A stretch of 64,000 nt of DNA, taken from NCBI RefSeq assembly GCF_001685025.1, contig NZ_MAYU01000021.1:310001-374000 (forward strand). The letters run 5' to 3'. Both the position numbers and the translations under genes were made by a program. This DNA comes from Bacillus sp. FJAT-27225 (GTDB lineage Bacteria; Bacillota; Bacilli; Bacillales; Cytobacillaceae). Below, piece by piece: positions 32,631 to 40,523 of this stretch; position 1 is the first letter of the stretch; every line of letters begins with the position of its first letter. Under the pieces are notes generated by a model. The model saw nothing but the letters and a program-made list of their open reading frames with translations. It did no database searches and was not told where the DNA came from.

Positions 32631-33557
32631 GTGGAGAAAAAAAAGAATATGGTTTGTGATATGGAAACTGGAATTTGTGGGCCAGCTGACGATAACGGCA
32701 TTGAAATGGTTGAATTTAACCAGCCCCAGAAGAAAATCAATCTTTACTATGTAACCGACCCGATTTGCTCACACTGCTGGGCATTGGAACCAGTGTTGCG
32801 CCGTTTTGTTGAACAGTATGGGGATTTTTTCAATGTCCAAACGGTTATGGGTGGCTTGCTTGAAAAATGGGGTGATGGACCGATTGATCCCGCAAATGGC
32901 ATTTTTAAGCCTGCCGATGTTGCCGGACACTGGAGAGAAGTGGGCGAATATTCCCGGATGCCAATTGACGGTTCACTTATGATCGACAATCCGGTGCAAT
33001 CATCCTTTCCTCCATCCAGAGTTTTTAAAGTTATTCAGCGCGAGCACGGCAATGAACTGGCAACTGAATACTTAAGACGAGCACGCGAGGCGCTATTCGC
33101 CTTTAACGAAAATATCTCCGATGATTCAGTCCTGGCAGAAATCGTCACTAGCCTCGGCCTCAATGGCCAAGCCATTGTGGAAGAAGCCCATCAGCCGGCG
33201 GGGCATCAGCTTTTAAATGAAGACTTCGCACTTGCAAGAAGCCTTGGTGTCAGAGGGTTCCCATCAATTATAATGGTTAACGAGGAAAACAAAGGTGCTA
33301 AACTAGTCGGCGCACGTCCGTTCCAGTACTACGTTGACGGTTTGAAACGGACACTTGGCACAGAAGATCTCCAGCCGAAACCTCAGCCTAATCTTCCAGC
33401 TCTCCTGAAAAAAGAAAAGCTGTTGTTTTCAAAGGAAATTGAAGTGATGTACGATATAGATAAATCTGAGCTTGCTGCGTTTGTAGAAAAAGAACTGTCA
33501 CCAGGCAGTTATCAGGCAGAAGAAATCCTTAACGAAAAGTATTTTACAGTGAAATAA
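32631..33557 (+). CDS. DsbA-family thioredoxin-fold protein (SpxH/FrnE-like)
   Basis: A 308-residue cytoplasmic protein with a thioredoxin fold. The redox motif CSHC is at residues 46-49 in TDPICSHCWALEP, and the cis-Pro loop is RGFPSIIMV. SpxH (YjbH), the adaptor that delivers Spx to ClpXP, has the comparable start TFIDPLCPECWALEP, so this may be a relative; FrnE-type oxidoreductases are the alternative. An extra Cys pair (C9, C16) lies in the N-terminal tail. GTG start after GTGAGGA. Divergent from a TetR gene, which may be controlled by the same thiol or xenobiotic stress. Confidence 0.85.
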   Translation: MEKKKNMVCDMETGICGPADDNGIEMVEFNQPQKKINLYYVTDPICSHCWALEPVLRRFVEQYGDFFNVQTVMGGLLEKWGDGPIDPANGIFKPADVAGHWREVGEYSRMPIDGSLMIDNPVQSSFPPSRVFKVIQREHGNELATEYLRRAREALFAFNENISDDSVLAEIVTSLGLNGQAIVEEAHQPAGHQLLNEDFALARSLGVRGFPSIIMVNEENKGAKLVGARPFQYYVDGLKRTLGTEDLQPKPQPNLPALLKKEKLLFSKEIEVMYDIDKSELAAFVEKELSPGSYQAEEILNEKYFTVK

Positions 33558-33562
33558 GCACG

Positions 33563-33597
33563 AAAAGAACTCGTCCGGCGTTGGACGAGTTCTTTTT
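33563..33597. terminator. Convergent bidirectional terminator
   Basis: AAAAGAACTCGTCC / GGACGAGTTCTTTTT stem with a 6-nt loop between the DsbA-type gene and the helicase gene. Confidence 0.88.
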
Positions 33598-36500
33598 ACA
33601 TAGACAGAATCTCCCTAATATCTTCCTCGGTAAGGGTTGTCTGGCCCTTTTCCCCATTATCAATTAGTTCCTCAACTAGATGGCGTTTTTTCTCCTGCAG
33701 CTCATTCATTTTTTCCTCAATGGTCCCTCTTGTTACAAGCTTAATAACCTGAACTGTATTTTGCTGGCCCATCCGGTGAGCCCTGTCGGCAGCCTGTTCC
33801 TCGACTGCCGGGTTCCACCATAGGTCATAAAGAATAACCGTGTCTGCTCCGGCAAGATTCAGTCCTGTCCCGCCCGCTTTTAGGCTGATGAGGAAAAAGT
33901 CACGCTCTCCTTCATTAAATCGATTGCAAACATCTACCCGTTCTTCAGAAGGTGTTTGGCCATCAAGATAAAAGAAGGGCAACCCTTGAATAATAAACTC
34001 CCTTCGGATCAGCTCAAGCATTTTTGTGAACTGGGAGAATATCAGGACGCGCCTTCCTGATTGCCTGCACTCGTCAACTAGTTCTATAAGTTGATCAAAT
34101 TTCGCTGAACGCCCTTGATAATTCTCAACAAACAACCCGGGATGGCAGCATATTTGACGCAGCCTGGTCAGTCCAGCAAGGATTTTAATCCTGTTCTTCC
34201 GGATCGTTTCTTTGTCAAGATGCTTCAGCGTCTTTAGGCGAAGCTTTGACAGATAGGCCGCATACAGTTTTTTCTGGTCTGGGAGCAGCTCGATCGATTC
34301 GACTGTCTCAATTTTTTCCGGCAGCTCGGAAAGGACGTCTTCCTTAAGCCTGCGCAGCATAAAGGGTTGAATTCTCCTTGCAATCTGTTTCCTTGTTAAA
34401 TGGCTGTATTCTTTTAGACCCCTAAACAATTCGGGGAACACGATGTGGAAAATAGCCCAAAGTTCTTCAATTGAATTTTCAATCGGTGTCCCGGTTAACG
34501 CAAATTTGTGGTTTGCGGTTATTTTTTTCACTGCCCGGAAGGTCTGGGTGGTTGGATTTTTAAACGCCTGCGCCTCATCAAAAAAGACACTGTGAAAAGG
34601 ACTGGTCTCATACCAATGCAAATCTTTTCTTAGCAATGTATAAGTCGTGATGATAACATCCACTTCACCAAGGCTGGCCCCAAGTTTTTCCCTTTGTGAT
34701 TTGTTTCCATCGATGACGATTGCATTGATATCCGGAGCGAACGTTAGAAACTCATGCAGCCAGTTATAGGTGACCGCGGCAGGGCAAACAATAAGAGCTG
34801 GCATCTTGTTCATTCTGATTTCAGGAAGCACAGATAAGATAAACGCAATGCTTTGCAGCGTTTTTCCGAGCCCCATATCATCGGCTAGGATACCTCCGAA
34901 ACCGTATTCGGCAAGCCTTTTCATCCATTGAAAGCCTTTTGCCTGGTAATCCCGAAGAATTGGCTCGAGCGAAGGGGGCAGCGGATAGTTTATTTCGCTG
35001 CCGGCCATATCCAGGAAGGACCGGAATGATTCTTCAAATTGAAAAACACTTTCATCGTCCGCTCGATCCAGCATTCGCAAACCTTCAAGGAGCGGAAGAT
35101 TCAAACCAGCTTCCAGGTCTAGCGGCTGTACTGGGCCTGCTGCCAGGAAACGTTGTATTTCTTCGAATTCACGGGTCTCGAGAGAAAGCAGCGCTCCATC
35201 CTTTAAACGATAATATTTGCGTTTTACTTCAAGGGCAGCGAGAACATTTTTAATTTCCTGTTCGGATATACCGGTAAGTTCAAATTTAAATTCAAGCCAG
35301 TTGGTTCGCTCCTTCTTGATTTTTACGTTTATCCTTGGCTGCAAATTTTCCCTGAAAATCCTGTTTCTAACCGAAGTTGTCGCATATACCTGGGTAAGCT
35401 TTTGCAGCCTTGGCAGCATGTGATACAAGAATTCATACTCAAGTTCCTCGTTGTGCAAAAAATAGCCGCCTTCCGTTTTTGCAAACGAGCTTTCCTCCAT
35501 CATTTCAAGAATTTCATGTTCTTTTACCCGGTTCCGGATAACTCCTGGACTTGAATCCATCCCCTTGCTATCAAGAGGATCAATGATATGCTGGCCATAA
35601 TGAAACTCCAGGCCGGCAAGCAGGCGGTTCTTTACCCGGTCAAGATACAGCTTGGCAACCAGGGGCTGCCGCTCATAAGCAGACAATGCTTCCTGTACTT
35701 GGATAGTGCCAAAGTTTCTCAAGGCGGGAATGATTTTTTCCTGAAAATAAACCGTCTGGTCTGCTGGTACAGGAATCCGCTTTGACACGGACGACTCCAC
35801 TAATTCCTTAAGTTCTCCAAGCGTGGCTGCCTCTTCCCGGGTTAGCTGGACAAGTCTCCCTTCAGCAAGAACGACATGATAGGGCTCCATAAATAGGAGT
35901 TTGTCCATACCTTCAATCGTAAGTACATGGACCCCTTCCCCCGTTTCGGATAAATCAATGCTTAAAGGCAGCGGCCCTTTAGCAATATGAAAGCCATTCC
36001 GCTCGTTTCCGTTATAAATGAGTTTAACATCTTGTGACGATTCAAGAAGAGGCACCAACTGAAGCCAGGCTGAAGGCGGAATTAGCATGGTGGGGCCATT
36101 TTTTACAAATGAAGTTCCCAGCAGTGCTTTTTCATCGTCAAGGACCTTTATTAACAGCTGCAGAACATCATCCGTTTCTTTTTCAAAGCAATGAAGTGTT
36201 GGATCATAGGCAGCTTCAGGAATCCTTGTCCCATTTTGAACCTGTTCGAGGAATAGCCTGATATTTTCAATCGGGGCTTGGCCTATTTGCACTCCTATTC
36301 CAAACATCATTTTTCCTGGTGCAGCTTCAACTGACTCTAGGGTAAAAATAGACTTGAGCACTTGCCTTGTTTCAAAATGAAGCTGCTTCCGGCTCTTCAG
36401 CTTTGTCCCGTTCAGAAAAAGCTGTTGAACATCGGCGGACATCGTTTGCTCTGGAATTTCCTTCTGTTGATGTTTTTGGTCCGAGAGAGCCAGAAGTACT

Positions 36501-36751
36501 GCCGCAACGTGCTGGCATTCCTTCCGAACCGAAGCAAGAGTTGGACACGTGCAGGAGGTCTTAAAACCACCTTTACCGTCAGCCTCCACACGTACATGGA
36601 AATCCTCCGCACCTTTTACAATTGCGGAACATTCCTGATTGGTCCGGTACTGGATTACCACTTTATTCGTCTGGTAAAATGCCGTCCCCCTCTTGAACGA
36701 CACAACACCGCAGCGGTCTTTAATAATTGATTGTGTAACATTTATATTCAA
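33596..36751 (-). CDS. SWIM zinc-finger SNF2-family ATPase/helicase
   Basis: A 1051-residue protein. An N-terminal SWIM zinc finger (residues ~50-90: CTCP ... ECQHVAAVLLAL) precedes a long central region of unknown fold. The C-terminal SNF2 motor (from ~600) has motif I DDMGLGKT, motif II as DEAQ (FFDEAQAFKNP), TGTPIENS, and in the second lobe LISLKAGGTGLNLAGAD and ADRAHRMGQ. SNF2 motors translocate on double-stranded DNA. B. subtilis YwqA and YqhH are comparable. TTG start with a weakly spaced GGAAGGAA. The gene stands alone. Confidence 0.92.
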   Translation of the reverse strand: MNINVTQSIIKDRCGVVSFKRGTAFYQTNKVVIQYRTNQECSAIVKGAEDFHVRVEADGKGGFKTSCTCPTLASVRKECQHVAAVLLALSDQKHQQKEIPEQTMSADVQQLFLNGTKLKSRKQLHFETRQVLKSIFTLESVEAAPGKMMFGIGVQIGQAPIENIRLFLEQVQNGTRIPEAAYDPTLHCFEKETDDVLQLLIKVLDDEKALLGTSFVKNGPTMLIPPSAWLQLVPLLESSQDVKLIYNGNERNGFHIAKGPLPLSIDLSETGEGVHVLTIEGMDKLLFMEPYHVVLAEGRLVQLTREEAATLGELKELVESSVSKRIPVPADQTVYFQEKIIPALRNFGTIQVQEALSAYERQPLVAKLYLDRVKNRLLAGLEFHYGQHIIDPLDSKGMDSSPGVIRNRVKEHEILEMMEESSFAKTEGGYFLHNEELEYEFLYHMLPRLQKLTQVYATTSVRNRIFRENLQPRINVKIKKERTNWLEFKFELTGISEQEIKNVLAALEVKRKYYRLKDGALLSLETREFEEIQRFLAAGPVQPLDLEAGLNLPLLEGLRMLDRADDESVFQFEESFRSFLDMAGSEINYPLPPSLEPILRDYQAKGFQWMKRLAEYGFGGILADDMGLGKTLQSIAFILSVLPEIRMNKMPALIVCPAAVTYNWLHEFLTFAPDINAIVIDGNKSQREKLGASLGEVDVIITTYTLLRKDLHWYETSPFHSVFFDEAQAFKNPTTQTFRAVKKITANHKFALTGTPIENSIEELWAIFHIVFPELFRGLKEYSHLTRKQIARRIQPFMLRRLKEDVLSELPEKIETVESIELLPDQKKLYAAYLSKLRLKTLKHLDKETIRKNRIKILAGLTRLRQICCHPGLFVENYQGRSAKFDQLIELVDECRQSGRRVLIFSQFTKMLELIRREFIIQGLPFFYLDGQTPSEERVDVCNRFNEGERDFFLISLKAGGTGLNLAGADTVILYDLWWNPAVEEQAADRAHRMGQQNTVQVIKLVTRGTIEEKMNELQEKKRHLVEELIDNGEKGQTTLTEEDIREILSM

Positions 36752-36791
36752 GGATTTGTTTCGTTCCTTCCGAGTTCATTCAAAAGTAACT

Positions 36792-37391
36792 TTAATTATA
36801 GCTTGTCGGGATCGTTGTTTCCATAAAAGGAGTAGTTGAATTCTGTCTTAAACCAAGTTTTACATAATGAAAGTAGTTCTCTTTTTGGGGATGTGGGAAA
36901 TAGGAAAGGATTTTACTTGTGGTAATAAATGAGGCACTTTCGGAAGGTGTATACGACTGAAGACTACACCAGCGGTACTCTTCAAGTTCGTTGGCCAGAC
37001 CTGCCCTAATTGGATTTAGATGTATATAACGACTTAGCTCCAATTCGTATTTGGGACTCGTAACGAGGAAAGATTTGTATCTTCTTTCGAAAACATAACC
37101 GCTATGGTGATTCACTCTGTTAAAATACCTGGCATACCCAGCATTTATGTCTTGCATGATTTTACTTAAATAGTGATCAATTGTTTGAATTTGAAGATGA
37201 ATGTGGTTTGGCATAATACAATAGGAAAAAAGTTTAAAAGGGTATCGCTGCTGAGCCATTTTAACATATTCTAAATACATTTCTCTGTCCTCATCGCTAT
37301 GGAACAATGTTGTTCTTCGAATACCCCTGCTAATGACATGGAACTGGGCACCTTTAAACCAGATTCGATTCCTTTTAGACAAGCAGATCAC
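36792..37391 (-). CDS. REP-associated tyrosine transposase (RAYT, Y1/HUH family)
   Basis: A 199-residue single-strand DNA transposase. The HUH motif is PNHIHLQI (His63, His65), the tyrosine helix region is DINAGYARYFNRV (Tyr86/Tyr89), and HHSGYVFERRYKSFLV and YIHLNPIRAGLA are characteristic of RAYTs. Translation probably starts at TTG 37382 (SKRNRIWFKGAQFHV, matching usual RAYT starts) rather than GTG 37391. RAYTs cut and join single-stranded DNA at palindromic REP units; an array of palindromic units lies 170 nt upstream of its start. No second IS gene or obvious ends were seen, so it is probably domesticated. Confidence 0.88.
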   Translation of the reverse strand: MICLSKRNRIWFKGAQFHVISRGIRRTTLFHSDEDREMYLEYVKMAQQRYPFKLFSYCIMPNHIHLQIQTIDHYLSKIMQDINAGYARYFNRVNHHSGYVFERRYKSFLVTSPKYELELSRYIHLNPIRAGLANELEEYRWCSLQSYTPSESASFITTSKILSYFPHPQKENYFHYVKLGLRQNSTTPFMETTIPTSYN

Positions 37392-37550
37392 AGCCTTCTT
37401 ATAATATTTTGATTGATAAATAGGGTTGGGAATTTTTATCAGGTGTTGGAAGAGGGAGATTAGAGGATGTACATCTTACTATTTTCTCTTTTATTGGGCT
37501 ATTTCCTTCTTTTATAAAATTTTTTTTTATTTTTGTAGTCGCAGTAGGTA

Positions 37551-38201
37551 AAATGTGTAGCCTCCGAGATAGAGTCATTCTGGTACTTCTCTAAGTACTA
37601 CTAGTTTTTCCGCTGGATTGCCTAGTGATACTCCGAGTACTGCTAGTGATTAGTGACCATTCTATCACCTCGACTAGTAATAAAGTGTAGCCTTTGCGGC
37701 ATAGTACTTCTAGTACAACTCAGAGTACTACTAGTTTTTCCGACAGGTTACCTAGTGATACTCTGAGTACTGCTAGTGATAAGTGACCGGTCTTTCACTT
37801 AGACTAGTTATAAAGTGTAGCCTCTGCGGCATAGTACTTCTAGTACTACTCAGAGTACTACTAGTTTTTCCGACAGGTTACCTAGTGATACTCTGAGTAC
37901 TACTAGTGAAAAGCGACCATTCTCTAGCTCCATCTAGTGAAAAAGTGTTATCCCAGTGACATAGTCATTCTAGTACTACTCAGAGTACTACTAGTTTTTC
38001 CGACACGTTACCTAGTGATACTCTGAGTACTACTAGTGAAAAGCGACCATTCTTTAGCTCCATCTAGTGAAAAAGTGTTGTCCAAGTGACATAGTCATTC
38101 TAGTACTACTCAGAGTACTACTAGTTTTTCCAACGGGTTACCTAGTGATACTCTAAGTACTGCTAGTGAAAAGTGACCATTCTCCCCCCCTTCTAGTAAC
38201 T
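37551..38201. repeat. Array of five tandem 130-bp palindromic units
   Basis: Units start at 37551, 37682, 37812, 37942 and 38072, a period of 130 bp (131 for the first). Each holds a long imperfect hairpin, for example CTCAGAGTACTACTAG (37849-37864) / CTAGTGATACTCTGAG (37882-37897) around a 17-nt loop, plus ACTAGT-type half sites. Units 1-3 begin GTGTAGCC; units 4-5 begin GTGTTatCC/GTGTTgtCC. No open reading frame fits. Units 4 and 5 are the most alike, suggesting the latest duplication. Confidence 0.88.
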
Positions 38202-38216
38202 AAAGTACAAAAAAAC

Positions 38217-38252
38217 AAACCCCTTCCCAGCAAAAAAACCAGAAAGGGGTTT
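38217..38252 (-). terminator. Hairpin at the left edge of the cytochrome remnant
   Basis: AAACCCCTT (38217-38225) / AAGGGGTTT (38244-38252). On the minus strand it follows the stop at 38262 and runs into TGTTTTTTTGT, so it is probably the original terminator of the decayed gene. Confidence 0.65.
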
Positions 38253-38261
38253 CTAATAATA

Positions 38262-38417
38262 TTAGGATTCTTTCATGCCGGGCAGGTCAGGTGCTTCAAA
38301 AATTGGTGGTTCCCCGCCCAGCGCCTTTAGGAAGGCAAGCAAATCGGCTTTCTCTTCCTCTGTCAAGCCAAGCGGCATGAATTGCTTCATAAAAAAGCTC
38401 TTGTTCGCGTTGGTACT
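38262..38417 (-). pseudogene. C-terminal fragment of a c-type cytochrome / cytochrome-c peroxidase-like gene
   Basis: An open stretch of 51 codons without a start or ribosome site. It reads NKSFFMKQFMPLGLTEEEKADLLAFLKALGGEPPIF and ends with a normal TAA and terminator. The LTEEEKADLxAFLKALxGE helix is the usual end of c-type cytochrome domains, but the haem CxxCH is missing. A stop codon closes the frame at 38418-38420. The rest of the gene was lost, and the RAYT-linked array begins within 60 nt of the other side. Confidence 0.6.
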
Positions 38418-38513
38418 TTAATTATAAATCTCGAACCCCAGCAAAAGAGCTTGGCATTGTGAACAATTTTCTAAACGTATTCAACATGGAAACTGAGCAA
38501 AACCCAAAAAATA

Positions 38514-38541
38514 ATGCCCCATCCTAATTGAAATGGGGCAT
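38514..38541 (-). terminator. Terminator of the YwaF-like gene (operon end)
   Basis: ATGCCCCAT / ATGGGGCAT perfect 9-bp stem, 10-nt loop, then ATTATTTTTTGGGTTTT on the minus strand. Confidence 0.85.
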
Positions 38542-38553
38542 CAGAACAACAAT

Positions 38554-39291
38554 TTATTCAACAACCCTTGATACATCCTGCTTCTTCCCGTTATCTTTTT
38601 CCCGGAAGATGAGCCAGACAATCAAACTTAAGGATACGAGAAGCCCTTCAAGGGATAGGATGTACCATGGGTGAGGGCCGAGGAAATCCAGTAAGCTTGC
38701 CGTTTCAGGTTTATGACTCAGATACATATAGTTGCCATCGACCAGCTTATTTATCAGTATGACAACTGGCAGAATTAGATTAAGAAAAACAATCAGTTTC
38801 ACGACAGACCAAATAGTCGGGCGGTAGCCGTGGACCCATGTAAAATACAGTGGAACCAGGACGATCATCATATGGGTATAGAAAAAATGAATGAATCGGA
38901 AATGCGGGAAATCGAAAAAAAGATAAGGAGTTGCGAGTGCCTGGGTTGCACCAAGCAGTGCGGTATAGAGCAGCACATCATAGACTGCCTTGCTCCTTGT
39001 AAACAGCAGGATTACAGCCAATATCAGGCTGATACTGCACAACCCTGCCGGCAGAGAATCCATGGAACGCCAGATGCCATTCTTGAACATCCACACATTA
39101 TACAGCGTCTCCATCACGATAAGGGACACAGCCACCCCTAATTCAATTTTCCTTTCCTGCCTTCCTTTTAATTTTTCACGGAATAAAAAGATGCCGATGG
39201 ATGCGGTAATGAGGATCCCCAATATAAAGAGGTGGGAGATTCCAAACATCTCAAAGCGAATATCCTTTGAACTTCCGCCAAACCAATCCAT
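38554..39291 (-). CDS. TIGR02206-family (YwaF-like) integral membrane protein
   Basis: A 245-residue protein with about seven membrane helices. The features GISHLFILGILI, WRSMDSLPAGLCSISLILAV and DFPHFRFIHFFYTHMMIVLVPLYF match the YwaF/TIGR02206 family of unknown function. ATG 39291 has AAAGGGTGA 5 nt upstream; the GTG at 39300 lies over that site. It lies 67 nt after the VWA gene in the same direction, with a possible promoter of its own (TATACT), so membership in the upstream operon is uncertain. Confidence 0.85.
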   Translation of the reverse strand: MDWFGGSSKDIRFEMFGISHLFILGILITASIGIFLFREKLKGRQERKIELGVAVSLIVMETLYNVWMFKNGIWRSMDSLPAGLCSISLILAVILLFTRSKAVYDVLLYTALLGATQALATPYLFFDFPHFRFIHFFYTHMMIVLVPLYFTWVHGYRPTIWSVVKLIVFLNLILPVVILINKLVDGNYMYLSHKPETASLLDFLGPHPWYILSLEGLLVSLSLIVWLIFREKDNGKKQDVSRVVE

Positions 39292-39358
39292 CCGGCTCAC
39301 CCTTTCATGTATGCTAGTCTGTTATCTATTTAGTATACAATGGCTATATGATTTAGAC

Positions 39359-40522
39359 TTAGTTTTTCTTAACCAATTTTCTCCGTGTCCATTTTGAAAG
39401 GTCATTGCCCTTCAGGACATCTTCAAGCAATTCTGGCAGGAGGTTCGGGCTGCAGCCGAAGCACGGGATTCCCATTTTGCCAAGTTTGTTTGCATTTCCT
39501 TCATCATAGCTTGGCAAGCCTTGGTCTGAAAGAGCCAGCAATCCGACGACTGTCACTCCTGATTCATGCATTTCTTTCATCCGCCTCAGCATGGCAGCCT
39601 GGTTGCCGCCCTCATATAAATCAGAAACGAGCAAAAAGATTGTTTTTGCTGGATCGGTGATCAAAGTTTGGCAATACGCAATCGATTTATTGATGTCAGT
39701 GCCTCCGCCGAGCTGAATCCCAAACAATAAATCAACCGGGTCTTCCTTTGCCTGCTCTGTCAAATCGACGAATTTATCATCAAACGCTACAACATGTGTC
39801 TTTAAAGCCGGTATACTGGCAAAAATTGAACCGATAATCGAGGCATATATGACAGAGTTGGCCATCGAGCCGCTTTGGTCAATATCGAGAATAATTGTCC
39901 AATTGTTCGAGTTCCTTTTTCTATCAAAAAAGTAAAAACGCTCGGGTACGATGAGTTTCCGGTCCCGATCATAATTCTTTAAATTCCTCTGTATGGTATA
40001 TTTCCAGTCGATGCTTTGCGGGCCTCCGGAAATGAGCGTCCTTTCCCTCCGGTTCAATGCTCCTTTGACAGCTTTCCTGACATCGTTTTCAAGAAGCTTC
40101 TTAATATCTTCCACTACACTTTTGACAAGCTCCCTTGCTGTGTCCTTCGTGCGTTCCGGAATCCGGCCTTTCAGAGCCATAAGTGTGGCTACCATTTCAA
40201 TGCTCGGTTTGACATTTTTAAGTATTTCCGGTTCAAAAAGAAGCTGGGTTAGTCCTTTTCTTTCAATAGCATCCTGCTGGATGACAGATACAATGTCATC
40301 CGGAAAAAAGGTCCGGACATCGCCAAGCCATTTAGCAAGCCGGATTCCTCCGCCCGAACTGCCCAACGAACCCGTCCGGCTTCCTGTATCGTAGAGGGCA
40401 GCGAGCGCTTCATCCATCAGCATTTCTTCTTCCGTTAACAACTGCTGGCTATCCCCGCCAGTCAATTCTTTTTCAGCTGCCGGGCCAAGAATAAGCCTCC
40501 ATCGTTTTTTTCGGTTAGTCAT
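39359..40522 (-). CDS. VWA-domain protein of the MoxR/DUF5682 cassette (YehP-like)
   Basis: A 387-residue protein. Helical N-terminal half; the C-terminal von Willebrand A domain (from ~205) carries a complete MIDAS metal site: DQSGSMANS, the Thr in GGGTDIN and the Asp in LLVSDLYEGG. VWA partners of MoxR ATPases are thought to link the ATPase to a target through the metal-bound contact. ATG 40522 lies 1 nt after the DUF5682 stop, so translation is coupled. Fifth gene of the cassette; counterpart of E. coli yehP by domain and order. Confidence 0.87.
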   Translation of the reverse strand: MTNRKKRWRLILGPAAEKELTGGDSQQLLTEEEMLMDEALAALYDTGSRTGSLGSSGGGIRLAKWLGDVRTFFPDDIVSVIQQDAIERKGLTQLLFEPEILKNVKPSIEMVATLMALKGRIPERTKDTARELVKSVVEDIKKLLENDVRKAVKGALNRRERTLISGGPQSIDWKYTIQRNLKNYDRDRKLIVPERFYFFDRKRNSNNWTIILDIDQSGSMANSVIYASIIGSIFASIPALKTHVVAFDDKFVDLTEQAKEDPVDLLFGIQLGGGTDINKSIAYCQTLITDPAKTIFLLVSDLYEGGNQAAMLRRMKEMHESGVTVVGLLALSDQGLPSYDEGNANKLGKMGIPCFGCSPNLLPELLEDVLKGNDLSKWTRRKLVKKN

Positions 40523-40523
40523 T

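Noticed and set aside
36792-37391. Complete IS200/IS605 insertion sequence
   Set aside because: No TnpB gene and no defined left and right end hairpins flanking the transposase; the sequence motifs fit a RAYT.
37551-38201. Possible CRISPR array
   Set aside because: The five 130-bp units are similar along their whole length, with no alternation of constant repeats and unique spacers, and there are no cas genes; palindromic repeat units next to a RAYT explain it better.
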